In this document: positions 1-8,906 of the stretch, piece by piece
How the letters are laid out: the number at the start of each line of letters is the position of its first letter
Numbering within the stretch: the first letter of the stretch is position 1
NCBI RefSeq assembly: GCF_014192275.1
Contig: NZ_JACHXR010000004.1
Coordinates: forward strand, 62,001-126,000
Direction: 5' to 3'
Length of the DNA stretch: 64,000 nt
Origin: Halomonas stenophila
Lineage (GTDB): Bacteria; Pseudomonadota; Gammaproteobacteria; Pseudomonadales; Halomonadaceae
Position numbers and translations under genes: made by a program
Notes under the pieces: model-generated
Database searches by the model: none
Told to the model about the DNA's origin: nothing
Seen by the model: the letters and a program-made list of their open reading frames with translations, nothing else

Positions 1-130
1 TTCGGGAGAAATCGGTCAGCACCGTCAGCGCCGGGCTGTCGGGAGACAGGCGCGTGTGCGCCGGCGAGACGATGAACGGGTGGTCGCCGAGGGTCTCCAG
101 GCGGTCGGGGGAGGATGTCAGGGTTGTCAT
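1..130 (-). CDS. N-terminal fragment of a protein running off the window (first 43 residues)
   Basis: The minus strand has an ATG at 128-130 preceded by an AGGAG ribosome site at 138-142, and an open frame runs off the left edge. The visible peptide begins MTTLTSSPDRLETLGDHP and ends near VLTDFSR. The last residues resemble the start of a CBS domain, but 43 residues are too few to assign a family. It is divergent from the riboswitch-controlled mntP. The start codon is well supported; the product is unknown. Confidence 0.6.
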   Translation of the reverse strand, partial: MTTLTSSPDRLETLGDHPFIVSPAHTRLSPDSPALTVLTDFSR

Positions 131-210
131 CTTCACTACTCCTTCTGGGTGAGCGGGCCGGACGTTCGATTCGCATCCGTGCCCCGCTTCCCATCCTTGG
201 CTCGGTCACC

Positions 211-225
211 TTAAGGCAGCCTTAA
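211..225. promoter_or_regulatory. 15-bp palindrome in the divergent intergenic region
   Basis: TTAAGGCAGCCTTAA is a 7-bp inverted repeat with a one-base centre. It lies about 80 bp upstream of the minus-strand gene at 1-130 in a 570-bp non-coding region. It could be an operator or part of a promoter. Nothing else identifiable lies between 226 and 524. Confidence 0.25.
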
Positions 226-524
226 TGCCGAACCGCAATCCTCGATGGGTCCTGCCACCACCCTGTGGGCGCTCGTCAGAGCGCGATGCCGCCGCCAGGC
301 GCCCCAGGCATGCCCCCACCGCCCACCGCCGCTTCGCGACGGATCGCGCAATCAATTGCGCCCACGAAACCCCTCAACGCCCGCCAACCTGTGTGGGCGC
401 TCATAGATGAGAAGCATTCTGTCCAGGCGATAGCCCTGGCTGGAGATGCGCGGCCCACACCAAGGTGATAGGATTTGCCGATCGTTGGCATGGCCCTGGG
501 CTATCACCCCGCGCCATGACCACC

Positions 525-640
525 CTACCCTCGTTGGGGAGTAGCCGGCTCGCACCGCGCGTGCGAGAGCGCCTGTCAACATAGTCGGCCAGATGCCGTG
601 GCAGGTGCACCCTCGGGTTGGCGAGACCATCGACGGTACG
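525..640 (+). promoter_or_regulatory. yybP-ykoY manganese riboswitch aptamer
   Basis: The conserved loop elements of this class are present in order: TTGGGGAGTAGCC (534-546), CAACATAGTCGGCC near 577-590, GGTGCACCCTCG near 604-615, and GGTTGGCGAGACCATCG near 616-632. The family senses Mn2+ and commonly controls mntP. The element sits directly upstream of mntP on the same strand, which fits that role. The exact ends are approximate. Confidence 0.9.
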
Positions 641-670
641 ACGCCCGTGGCCGGGCGTGTCGTGCCGTCG
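631..670 (+). promoter_or_regulatory. long hairpin downstream of the Mn aptamer (expression platform)
   Basis: Arms 631-647 and 652-670 form about 17 base pairs with a two-base bulge and a TGGC loop. No T-run follows, so it is not a standard intrinsic terminator. The mntP start at 702 has a poor ribosome site. The hairpin overlaps the 3' end of the aptamer, so metal-dependent switching of translation is plausible, but this is inference. Confidence 0.5.
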
Positions 671-701
671 TGGTGAATCGCCCGGCCTGGATCTCGGACC
701 G

Positions 702-1274
702 ATGACCCTGCTTTCCACGACCCTGCTGGCCTTCTCCATGTCCACCGATGCCTTCGCCGCCGCCGTCGGCAAGGGCACGGTGATCGACCATCCCCGCTTT
801 CGCGAGGCCCTGCGCACCGGCCTGATCTTCGGCGTGGTCGAAGGCCTGACCCCGCTGCTCGGCTGGGCCATCGGCCGCGGCGCTTCCCACTATATCCAGG
901 CCTGGGACCACTGGGTGGTGTTCATCCTGCTGCTCGCCCTGGGCATCCGCATGATCCGGGGAGGGCTGTCGACGCCCGACCCGGACGAGGCCACTGCCGC
1001 GCCGCGTGGGCATGCCTGGTGGCTGGTGGCCGCCACCGCGATGATCACCAGCATCGACGCCCTGACCGTGGGCATCGGGCTGGCCTTCATGGAGACGAAT
1101 ATCTTCCTCACCGCCCTGGCGATCGGCCTGGCGACCACCCTGATGGCGACCCTCGGGGTGATGCTCGGCCGCCGCCTCGGCGTGCTGATCGGCCAGCGGG
1201 TGGAAGTGCTGGGCGGGGTGATCCTGATCGGGATCGGCACCACCATCCTCACCGAGCACCTGGGACTCTGGTAG
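702..1274 (+). CDS. mntP: Manganese efflux pump MntP
   Basis: 190-residue inner-membrane protein of the MntP family, which exports Mn2+. The protein is almost entirely hydrophobic, with about six membrane segments. The two family repeats each carry a membrane aspartate (STDAFAAAVGKG near residue 15 and TSIDALTVGIGLAF near 120). ATG 702 is chosen because family members begin almost exactly at this point (MTLLSTTLLAFSMSTDAF), although the frame stays open upstream into the riboswitch. The leader is a yybP-ykoY riboswitch, so expression should rise with manganese. The gene ends 7 bp before the stop of the convergent cation transporter. Confidence 0.93.
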   Translation: MTLLSTTLLAFSMSTDAFAAAVGKGTVIDHPRFREALRTGLIFGVVEGLTPLLGWAIGRGASHYIQAWDHWVVFILLLALGIRMIRGGLSTPDPDEATAAPRGHAWWLVAATAMITSIDALTVGIGLAFMETNIFLTALAIGLATTLMATLGVMLGRRLGVLIGQRVEVLGGVILIGIGTTILTEHLGLW

Positions 1275-1281
1275 CCCCGGC

Positions 1282-2208
1282 TCAGTCGCGGGCGCGGGGC
1301 GGCTCGCCGTGCTCGCAGGCGCCGCGGTCGGTACAGCGGTCGCCGGACTCGAGCTGGATGGTGGCATGCTCGATGTCGAAGCGCTCGAGCAGCACCGCCT
1401 TGATCGCCACCAGGGTCTGCTCCCGGTCGGCATCCTCCTCGATGGCGGCGTGCAGCGACAGCAGGTGGCGCCCCGGGGTCAGCGACCAGGCATGCACGTG
1501 ATGCACGTCGCGCACCGCCGCCAGGCGCTCGGGGATCTCCTGCGCGATGCGGCCCACGTCCACCTCGGCCGGCGTGCCCTCCAGCAGGATATGTCCCGAC
1601 TCCCGGGTCAGCCGCCAGGCACTGCGCAGGATCAGCGCCGCCACCAGCAGCGAGAGCAGCGGGTCGATGGGCACCCAGCCCGTGGCCAGGATCACCAGGG
1701 CGGCGACGATCGCCGCCACCGAGCCCAGCAGGTCGCCGAGCACGTGCAGCGCGGCGCCTCGCATATTGAGGTTGTCGCGGTCGCCCAGGTGGAGGATCAG
1801 GAACACCACCAGGTTGATCACCAGCCCCAGGCCGGCGATCGCCAGCATGGTGCCCCCCGCCACCTCCAGCGGCGAGAGCAGGCGGCGGATGGCCTCGACG
1901 GTGATCCAGACGACGATGGCGATCAGGGTCAGGCCATTGACGAAGGCGGCCAGGATCTGCACCCGGTGGTAGCCGAAGGTGCGCCGGGCATCGGCGGGAC
2001 GCCGGCTGATGCGCGCGGCGAACCAGGCCAGTGCCAGGGCCGCGGTATCGGTGAGCATATGCCCGGCATCGGCGAGCAGGGCCAGGGAGCCGGAGAGGAT
2101 TCCCCCCACCACCTCGGCCACCATGAAGCCGCCGGTGAGCAGGATGGCCCAGGCCAGGCGCCGCTGGCTGTCTTGCGGATGATGGTGATCGCCATGATCG
2201 TGTCCCAC
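1282..2208 (-). CDS. Cation diffusion facilitator, ZitB/CzcD-type metal exporter
   Basis: 308-residue CDF family transporter that exports divalent cations, most often Zn2+, in exchange for protons. An N-terminal histidine cluster (GHDHGDHHH) is followed by six membrane segments. Metal-site HxxxD pairs occur in DAGHMLTDTAALAL (TM2) and HVLGDLLGS (TM5), and the C-terminal cytoplasmic domain carries the HHVHAW motif. GTG 2206-2208 is chosen as the start because GGGAGCGAG lies just upstream and the His-rich tail begins there; the open frame extends further without a better site. It is convergent with mntP, so two metal exporters are adjacent. Exact metal specificity cannot be read from sequence. 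Confidence 0.9.
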   Translation of the reverse strand: MGHDHGDHHHPQDSQRRLAWAILLTGGFMVAEVVGGILSGSLALLADAGHMLTDTAALALAWFAARISRRPADARRTFGYHRVQILAAFVNGLTLIAIVVWITVEAIRRLLSPLEVAGGTMLAIAGLGLVINLVVFLILHLGDRDNLNMRGAALHVLGDLLGSVAAIVAALVILATGWVPIDPLLSLLVAALILRSAWRLTRESGHILLEGTPAEVDVGRIAQEIPERLAAVRDVHHVHAWSLTPGRHLLSLHAAIEEDADREQTLVAIKAVLLERFDIEHATIQLESGDRCTDRGACEHGEPPRARD

Positions 2209-2372
2209 TGGACTCGCTCCCGCAGCCTGCCCGGGAGTCAGGCTACCACGGCGCCGGGTGTCCCGTGCCAGCCCCGGGGCGAGGCAGAAAACGCCGGCGA
2301 GCCGTTGCACCGACCCACCGACCTTGTCAGAATCCTTATCCCCCTGAAGATGCACCAAAGATATTTTTTATA

Positions 2373-2900
2373 ATGAAAACGTATTTCGCCAAGATGCGCG
2401 GCACCCGGGCCCGGCGGGGCGCCGTGGACTGGCGCGATGCCAGCTGGTCGTGGCTGGGCGCCTTCACCGGCATGAGCGCGGTGACCTTCCTCGGTGACCA
2501 CTGGCTCTCCCAGCAGCTGCTGATCGTCGGCTCCTTCGGCGCCACCTCGGTGCTGATCTACGCCGCGCCGGAGAGCCCCTTCGCGCAGCCGCGCAACGTG
2601 CTGGTCGGCAGCCTGCTCTCGGCCCTGCTGGGCGTGGCCTGCTACCAGCTGCTGGGGGCGACGCCCCTGGCCGTCGCCCTGGCGGTGTCGCTGGCGGTGC
2701 TGGCGATGCAGCTGACCCACACGGTGCATCCTCCCGGCGCCGCCGCCGCCCTGGTCGCGGTGATCGGCGGCCCCGACATCCATGCCCTGGGCTGGTGGTT
2801 CCCGCTGATGCCGGTGGGCCTGGGCTGCGCGGTGATGGTGCTGGTGGCCATCCTGGTCAACAACCTGGCCCGCCACCGCCGCTATCCCCGCCACTGGTAG
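2373..2900 (+). CDS. HPP family integral membrane protein
   Basis: About 175 residues with four to five membrane segments and the family signature HTVHPPGAAAALVAV near residue 120. Some HPP proteins, in cyanobacteria and chloroplasts, act in nitrite transport, but most bacterial members are uncharacterised. ATG 2373 lies inside a TATAAT-like string (2369-2374) and has no ribosome site, so initiation at the downstream ATG 2394 is also possible. It is divergent from the CDF exporter. Family assignment is firm; substrate is unknown. Confidence 0.82.
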   Translation: MKTYFAKMRGTRARRGAVDWRDASWSWLGAFTGMSAVTFLGDHWLSQQLLIVGSFGATSVLIYAAPESPFAQPRNVLVGSLLSALLGVACYQLLGATPLAVALAVSLAVLAMQLTHTVHPPGAAAALVAVIGGPDIHALGWWFPLMPVGLGCAVMVLVAILVNNLARHRRYPRHW

Positions 2901-3023
2901 GCGCTCCCGATTCGCGTCGCCGGACGGCGACTCACGTCGCAGGCGGATTGTCGGCTACCATGGCGCCAAGCGGGGCACGCCGGCCCCGCCCTCCACGTCG
3001 CCCGACCAGGAAACGCCCCGACA

Positions 3024-4958
3024 ATGACGTCTCCCGATACCCTCCATGCGTCGCTGCCCGATGTGCTGGCCGGCCCCCTGCTGCGTCGGCTGACGCCGGA
3101 CCGCCTGCTGATCTGGCTGGTGGCCTCCCGGCCGCTGACCCTCAAGCTACTCCTGCACCCCGAGGGCCATGGGCCGCGGCGGCTGACCCTCAACGACGCT
3201 CGCGTGCGGCGCCTGCCGCTCGGCCGGCATGCCCACCTGCACCTGATCGACCTGGCCCTGGAGACCCCCTTGCCCCTGGGCGTGCGCATCGCCTATGACC
3301 TGCGCATCGTCGGCGAGCGGGGCGACGCCGGCATCGCCGACTGGGCGCCGCACCTGCTCCACGAGGGCGCCCGGCGACCGGCCTTCGTGCTCTGTGAGGG
3401 GCATCACCGGCTGCTGCACGGCTCCTGTCGGCGCCCCCACCATGACGGCCCGGACGGCCTGGTGCGCGCCGATGCCTGGCTCGCCGAGCGCCATGACACG
3501 CCCGAGGAATGGCCGGCCTGGCTGCTGATGACCGGCGACCAGATCTACGCCGACGACGTGGCCGGCCCCCTGCTGGTGGCGATCCATGCGCTGATCCGGC
3601 GACTGGGGCTGTTCGACGAGTCCCTGGAGGGGGCCACCGTGGCCGACAGCCAGGCGCTCTACGCGGCCGAGTCGACCTACTACCAACGCGAGGCGCTGCT
3701 GCCCGACGTGACCAGCAGCGCCGACCTGCGGGAGCGCTTCTTCGGCGGGGTCAAGAAGCCGGTCTTCACCTCGGCCAACGCCCACAACCACCTGATGACC
3801 TTCGGCGAGATCATCGCCATGTACCTGCTGGTATGGTCGCCCATGCCCTGGCGCCTGGTGGAAGTGACGGCGCCGTCCCTGGACGCCGAGAAGACCGAGA
3901 CCTTCGCGGCGGAGCAGGCGGTCATCGAGCGCTTCGTCGAGGGCCTGCCCGCCGCCGCCCGGCTGCTCGCCCACCTGCCGTCGCTGATGATCTTCGACGA
4001 CCACGACATCACCGACGACTGGAACCTCACCGCGGACTGGGAGCAGACCGCCTACGAACACCCCTTCTCGCGGCGCATCATCGGCAACGCCCTGCTGGGC
4101 TACCTGGTCTGCCAGGGCTGGGGCAACGACCCCGACCGTCTGGCCGGGCCGCTGGACGAGGTGAGCACCCTGCTGGAGGACGCCGCACCGCAGGGCTGGC
4201 TGCCCGCCGAGACACAGGACGCCTGTATCCGGCACCTGCTGCGCTTCGAGGGCTGGGAGTTCCAGGTACCGGGCCCGCCCAAGCTGGTGGTGCTGGATAC
4301 CCGCACCCGACGCTGGCGCAGCGAGCGCAACCCCCGTCGGCCTTCCGGGTTGATGGACTGGGAGGCGCTCTCGGAATTCCAGCAGGAACTGCTGGACGCG
4401 CCCTCGGTGATCATCGTCTCGCCGGCGCCGATGTTCGGCGTCAAGCTGATCGAGACCATCCAGAAACTCTTCACCCTGGCCGGCAAGCCGCTGCTGGTGG
4501 ATGCCGAGAACTGGATGGCTCACCGCGGGGCGGCCGGCGTGATGCTCAACATCTTCCGCCACTCGCGCACCCCGGGCCACTACGTGATTCTCTCCGGCGA
4601 CGTGCACTATTCCTTCGCCTACGACATCCGCATCCGCCAGCGTCGCCGGGGTCCGCAGCTCTGGCAGATCACCTCCAGCGGCATCAAGAACGCCTTCCCC
4701 GACACCCTGCTGGACTGGTTCGACCGGGCCAACCGCTGGCTCTATGCGCCGCGCTCGCCGCTCAACTGGTTCACCAAGCGGCGTCGCATGCGCATCCGCC
4801 CCCGCGACCCGGAGCGGGCCCGGGCCGGCGAGCGGCTGTGGAACGGCGCCGGCATCGGCCTGGTGGAGCTGGATGACCAGGGCCGCCCCAGCCGGATCGC
4901 CCAGCTCGACGCCCGCGGCTTCGACGTGGCGTTTCCCCCGCCGCCGGACAAGAGCTGA
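3024..4958 (+). CDS. PhoD-like alkaline phosphatase / metallophosphatase
   Basis: 644-residue protein with the metal-binding blocks of the PhoD-like phosphodiesterase family: GDQIYADD near residue 169, DDHDITDDW near 325 and SGDVHYSFAYD near 523. An N-terminal region of roughly 120 residues precedes the catalytic core. No clear signal peptide is visible, so a cytoplasmic location is likely, unlike classical Tat-exported PhoD. The start has AGGAAA about 10 bp upstream. It is a single gene flanked by HPP and the convergent nnrU-like gene. The natural substrate is unknown. Confidence 0.85.
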   Translation: MTSPDTLHASLPDVLAGPLLRRLTPDRLLIWLVASRPLTLKLLLHPEGHGPRRLTLNDARVRRLPLGRHAHLHLIDLALETPLPLGVRIAYDLRIVGERGDAGIADWAPHLLHEGARRPAFVLCEGHHRLLHGSCRRPHHDGPDGLVRADAWLAERHDTPEEWPAWLLMTGDQIYADDVAGPLLVAIHALIRRLGLFDESLEGATVADSQALYAAESTYYQREALLPDVTSSADLRERFFGGVKKPVFTSANAHNHLMTFGEIIAMYLLVWSPMPWRLVEVTAPSLDAEKTETFAAEQAVIERFVEGLPAAARLLAHLPSLMIFDDHDITDDWNLTADWEQTAYEHPFSRRIIGNALLGYLVCQGWGNDPDRLAGPLDEVSTLLEDAAPQGWLPAETQDACIRHLLRFEGWEFQVPGPPKLVVLDTRTRRWRSERNPRRPSGLMDWEALSEFQQELLDAPSVIIVSPAPMFGVKLIETIQKLFTLAGKPLLVDAENWMAHRGAAGVMLNIFRHSRTPGHYVILSGDVHYSFAYDIRIRQRRRGPQLWQITSSGIKNAFPDTLLDWFDRANRWLYAPRSPLNWFTKRRRMRIRPRDPERARAGERLWNGAGIGLVELDDQGRPSRIAQLDARGFDVAFPPPPDKS

Positions 4959-5030
4959 ACGGAGACGGCGCGGCTCAGGCCGCGACCGGTGGCGAGCCAC
5001 ATCAACAGCGTTTCCGTGGTCACGGGATCC

Positions 5031-5594
5031 TCAGGCCGGCACGCCGATCAATGGCCCATGCAGCCAGAAGGCGAAGACGACGTAGGCCACCATGCCGATC
5101 ACCAGGCTGGTGACGGTGGCACGCCTCGCAGGAGTGACGGGGGCCGGCGACGGACGACGCCGGGCGACGCGGAAGTCGAGCACCGCCCACAGCAGGAAGG
5201 CGCCGAAGAAGACGATATCCCCCAGCCGGCCGTTGGCCAGCAGATGGGCCAGCGCCCATACCTTCACGCCGAGGATCATCGGATGCCCGAGCTTCGCCTT
5301 GAGGTGGTTGCGCGGCACATAGGCCGCCACCAGCAGGAGGAACGCCGGGATCATCAGCAGCGCCACCAGGTGGCGCATGGCCGGCGGCGGCGTCCAGACG
5401 ACCAGCGGGTCCAGGCGCATCTGGCCGAAGCCCCAGATCGCCAGCCCCAGGCCCACCAGCGAGATCAGGGAATAGAGCGCCTTCCAGCGTCCTTCCCCCC
5501 ACTGAGCGATGCGCTCACGCCGCCAGTCGTCGGCGACGATGCGCACCGAGTGCACGCCGAGGAAGATCACGAGGCCGAGAATCATCACGGTCAT
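5031..5594 (-). CDS. NnrU family membrane protein
   Basis: 187-residue integral membrane protein with five to six helices, starting MTVMILGLVIFLGVHSVRI, which matches the NnrU family start including the conserved GxHSxR. NnrU was first described beside denitrification genes, and related isoprenoid/carotenoid Z-ISO proteins bind heme. No denitrification genes are nearby here, so its role is open. AAGGAG precedes the ATG. It is convergent with the phosphatase gene and 89 bp from the next minus-strand gene. Confidence 0.88.
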   Translation of the reverse strand: MTVMILGLVIFLGVHSVRIVADDWRRERIAQWGEGRWKALYSLISLVGLGLAIWGFGQMRLDPLVVWTPPPAMRHLVALLMIPAFLLLVAAYVPRNHLKAKLGHPMILGVKVWALAHLLANGRLGDIVFFGAFLLWAVLDFRVARRRPSPAPVTPARRATVTSLVIGMVAYVVFAFWLHGPLIGVPA

Positions 5595-5683
5595 GGCGGG
5601 GAAGCTCCTTGAATCAGGGGGTTGTCGGATCCAAGGCAGCGTAGCCGCCGGGGCGGGTCGACACCAGCCCCGGGGCGGAGAGA

Positions 5684-6124
5684 TCAGCCGCGGGTAACGT
5701 ACTCGAGGATCTCCACCACCTGGGCCGGGGTGGTCGCCCAGGCCATGGCCGCGGCGTCCACTTCCTTGAGTGGATGCACGATCTGCTCACCGTGCAGGGT
5801 CACGTAGGGCTTGCCCAGGGCGGCGCAGTAGCCGGCATCGAAGGCCGCGTTCCACTGCTTGTACTGGTCGCCGAAGCGCACCACCACCAGGTCGCTCTGC
5901 TCGATCAGCGTCTTGGTGCGGATGGCATTGACCTTGGACGACTTGTGGTCGCGCCAGAAGCCCTCGCTCGCCGGCCCCAGGTGGTCGCCGGCCGCATAGC
6001 TGGCCTCGTGGTCGGTGACCGGCGCGGTGAAGACGATGTCCAGGCCGGCGGCCTCGGCACCGCGCTGGATCTCCTCACGCCAGTCGGTGTGGATCTCGCC
6101 GGACAGGTAGACTCGAAAGCTCAT
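5684..6124 (-). CDS. YtoQ family protein
   Basis: 146-residue soluble protein of the YtoQ family, with the family start MSFRVYLSGEIHTDWREE. The fold resembles nucleoside 2-deoxyribosyltransferases (SGEIHTDWR, then VVVRFGDQYKQWNAAFDAGY, then a C-terminal helix), but no activity is established. The ATG at 6122-6124 is preferred over an earlier in-frame ATG because GAGGAG lies immediately upstream and the conserved start aligns there. It is divergent from chaC. Confidence 0.85.
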   Translation of the reverse strand: MSFRVYLSGEIHTDWREEIQRGAEAAGLDIVFTAPVTDHEASYAAGDHLGPASEGFWRDHKSSKVNAIRTKTLIEQSDLVVVRFGDQYKQWNAAFDAGYCAALGKPYVTLHGEQIVHPLKEVDAAAMAWATTPAQVVEILEYVTRG

Positions 6125-6297
6125 GAGGCGCTCCTCGATAGCGGAATATGGCAAACGTGGAAATCCATCTTACGCCATCCGGCCTTGTATACAAGAGGGG
6201 GCGCCCCACCTCGGGCCTTCGACAAGCCGGCCCGGACATCGCATCATGGATGTTTTCCTGCCCCTCTCGGGCACGCGCAGCCACCCGGGCACGACAC

Positions 6298-6888
6298 ATG
6301 GTCCACGACACCACCGCACTCAACCGACGCATGACCCACTTCGACGATCACGAGGCGATCTGGCTGTTCGGCTACGGCTCGCTGATCTGGAAGGCCGGCT
6401 TTCCCTACCTGGAGCGCCGCCCCGCCCATATCCACGGTTGGGTCCGCCGCTTCTGGCAGGGCTCCCACGACCATCGCGGCACCCCGGAGGCCCCCGGGCG
6501 GGTCGCCACCCTGCTGCCATGCCCCGGCGCCGTCTGCCACGGCATGGCCTACCGCATCACCCCCGAGACCCTGCACCCGCTGGACGTGCGCGAGAAGAAC
6601 GGCTACCTGCGCGAGATCACCACCCTGCACTTCGCCGACGGTGACACCGCCCAGGGCCTGACCTACATCGCCACCGAGGACAACGCCGCCTTCCTGGGCG
6701 AAGCCGAGCCCACCGCCATGGCCCGCCAGATCGCCGAGGCCCATGGCCCGAGCGGCCCCAACCGGGACTATCTGCTCAACCTGGCCGAGGCCCTGGAGGC
6801 GCTTGGCGTCGAGGATCCCCATGTCACCGACCTGGCCCGGCGCGTGCGCACGCACGCCTCGGCCGACATCGAACCACGAACCCGTTGA
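6298..6888 (+). CDS. chaC: ChaC-type glutathione-specific gamma-glutamylcyclotransferase
   Basis: 196-residue protein with the ChaC fold markers LFGYGSLIWK near residue 24 and REKNGYLRE near 102, the latter including the catalytic glutamate. The family cleaves glutathione to 5-oxoproline and Cys-Gly in the cytoplasm. ATG 6298 is used, but ATG 6331 (MTHFDDHEAIW) is equally possible because neither has a strong ribosome site. It lies upstream of the isocitrate dehydrogenase gene on the same strand with a 155-bp gap, so it is probably a separate transcript. Confidence 0.87.
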   Translation: MVHDTTALNRRMTHFDDHEAIWLFGYGSLIWKAGFPYLERRPAHIHGWVRRFWQGSHDHRGTPEAPGRVATLLPCPGAVCHGMAYRITPETLHPLDVREKNGYLREITTLHFADGDTAQGLTYIATEDNAAFLGEAEPTAMARQIAEAHGPSGPNRDYLLNLAEALEALGVEDPHVTDLARRVRTHASADIEPRTR

Positions 6889-7043
6889 CGGCCGCCCGAG
6901 CCCGCCTTCCCGACAGAGCGTGTACAATGACAGGTTACTCTCATGGAGCCCGACGCCGCCGTGACGACGTCGCCAGGGCCGAGGTCCGGGCCTCATCCGG
7001 ATGGTGAGGCCGGCTGAATGCCACTAGTGCAATACGGGAAGCA

Positions 7044-8786
7044 ATGATGAGCGACAAGATCCAGGTGGCAGCCCCCCTGGTCATCCTGCATGGCGACGAG
7101 ATGGCCCAGGTGGCCTTCGAGAGGCTCCTCGAGACCTTCGTGACCTCACGGCTGGACATCGACCTGGTCGAGATCGACCTGACCGCCGAGAACCGGCTGG
7201 TCACCAACGGCCAGGCGGTGATCGACGCCATCGAGGCCCTCAACCGCCACGGCGTGGGCGTGAAGAACGCCGGCATGACGGTCAACCGCGAGCAGCGCGA
7301 CGCCCTGCTCGCCGAGCACCCCGAGCTGGAGGCCGACAGCCTGCATCCGCTGGCCACCAAGTCGCCCAACGGCGCGATCCGCAAGGGCATCGGCGGCAAC
7401 ATCACCCGCGAGGACATCGAGTTCCGCAACCTCAAGGTCGACACGCCGCAGTGGATCGACCGCGACATCGAGGTCGAGACCATGGACGGCGGCGGCATCA
7501 AGGACAGCTACAACACGCTGTCCAGCGCCACCGGCGTGGTCAAGCTGATGTTCGTGGGCCAAAGCGGCGACCCGGTGGAGCTGCATCGCCGCGAGGTGAA
7601 CAAGGGCGACCCCTGGCTGCTGGCCACCAACGACATCGACACCGTCAGGGCCTGGGCGCATCGCTTCTTCCAGCGTGCCCTCGACGAGAAACGCGACATC
7701 TACCTGGGCCTCAAGGACACCGTGATCGCCGGCTACGACGGCGTGATGCGCGCCGCCATCGAGGACATCTACCACGCCCACTACCAGCAGCAGGCCGAGT
7801 CACTGGGCCTCGCCTACCACTACGAGCTGATCGATGCCCAGGCCGCGCGCCTCGTGGCCAATCCGCCGCAGCGGGCCCTGTGGGGCGTGCCGGACAACAA
7901 CACCGGCCGCAAGCTCTACAAGCTGGTGGAGCAGCTCAAGCGCTACGGCATTCCCGAGCGCAAGGCCCAGGTGTCGATCTCGCGGATGAGCGCCGGTGGC
8001 GGTGACCAGTACGGCAGCTACAACATGCCCGCCACCGAGGACGGCATCCTCAAGGTGGTGGTCGACGGCGACGAGAAGCATGCCCGCCGCGTCAAGCAGG
8101 GCGACCCCATCCTGCTGATGTCCAACGACCGCGCGGCGATCAAGGACTGGGTGCTGCAGGTGTTCCGCGACGCCTCGCGCAAGGACAAGGAGGTCTACTT
8201 CGGCCTCAAGCGCGAGTACATGGACTACGACGAGGTGTTCAGCGACGTCATCACCGAGGCGCGCCGCGAACTGGCCAAGGCCGACACCCCGCCGCCCTCC
8301 TTCATGATCATGCGACCCTCCCGCCAGCTGATCAAGATGATCACCGACCCGCCCCGCAACGCCCTCTACCCGGCGCAGAACCTGGACGGCGACATCTTCT
8401 CGGACATCTCCGCGGCCCTCGGCGGCAGCCTGGCCACCGCCAGCTCGATCATCGAGAGCAAGAACGGCACCATGCTGTTCGAGGCGCCCCACGGCACCGC
8501 CCACGACCTCTACCTCAAGTACCTGGAGAGCGACGGCAAGGAGGCGCACTTCAACTCCTCGGCGCTGATCTACGCCGTGGCCAATGCCCTGGAGACCCTG
8601 GCGGAGCGCGAGGCCAACACGGCGCTGGCCGACTATGCCGGCCGTCTCAAGGAGGCACTGATCGGCACCGTCGGCGACGGCATCGTCACCGGCGACCTCA
8701 AGGGCAAGACCACCGACCCGGCCACCGAGACGGTGGTGGACATGCAAGGCTTCCTCGACGCCGTGGCGGCGCGCCTCTCGGCGTGA
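7044..8786 (+). CDS. icd: NADP-type isocitrate dehydrogenase with internal duplication
   Basis: 580-residue isocitrate/isopropylmalate dehydrogenase family protein, predicted to convert isocitrate to 2-oxoglutarate in the TCA cycle. The N-terminus (APLVILHGDEMAQVAFE) aligns with the eukaryote-like type II enzymes. QNLDGDIFSDISAALGGS near 445 and FEAPHGTAHD near 480 supply the metal-aspartate and coenzyme loops. Typical type II enzymes have roughly 400-420 residues; the surplus here is explained by two related blocks. Residues about 161-282 (GDPWLLATND, RDIYLGLKDT) and about 331-443 (GDPILLMSND, KEVYFGLKRE) share the same order of motifs. Start is ATG 7044 or 7047. A TACAAT sequence at 6923-6928 is a possible -10 box. 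Confidence 0.85.
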   Translation: MMSDKIQVAAPLVILHGDEMAQVAFERLLETFVTSRLDIDLVEIDLTAENRLVTNGQAVIDAIEALNRHGVGVKNAGMTVNREQRDALLAEHPELEADSLHPLATKSPNGAIRKGIGGNITREDIEFRNLKVDTPQWIDRDIEVETMDGGGIKDSYNTLSSATGVVKLMFVGQSGDPVELHRREVNKGDPWLLATNDIDTVRAWAHRFFQRALDEKRDIYLGLKDTVIAGYDGVMRAAIEDIYHAHYQQQAESLGLAYHYELIDAQAARLVANPPQRALWGVPDNNTGRKLYKLVEQLKRYGIPERKAQVSISRMSAGGGDQYGSYNMPATEDGILKVVVDGDEKHARRVKQGDPILLMSNDRAAIKDWVLQVFRDASRKDKEVYFGLKREYMDYDEVFSDVITEARRELAKADTPPPSFMIMRPSRQLIKMITDPPRNALYPAQNLDGDIFSDISAALGGSLATASSIIESKNGTMLFEAPHGTAHDLYLKYLESDGKEAHFNSSALIYAVANALETLAEREANTALADYAGRLKEALIGTVGDGIVTGDLKGKTTDPATETVVDMQGFLDAVAARLSA

Positions 8787-8906
8787 TCGACCGCCTCGGC
8801 CGACGTGCCGCTGGCCGAGCAATGGCCCCGGGACGCCGACGCCCGAAGTCCCCGTCTCGCCTCGGAGCTTGCGGGGCGGACGCCGGGCACCGACCGATGA
8901 CACGCC

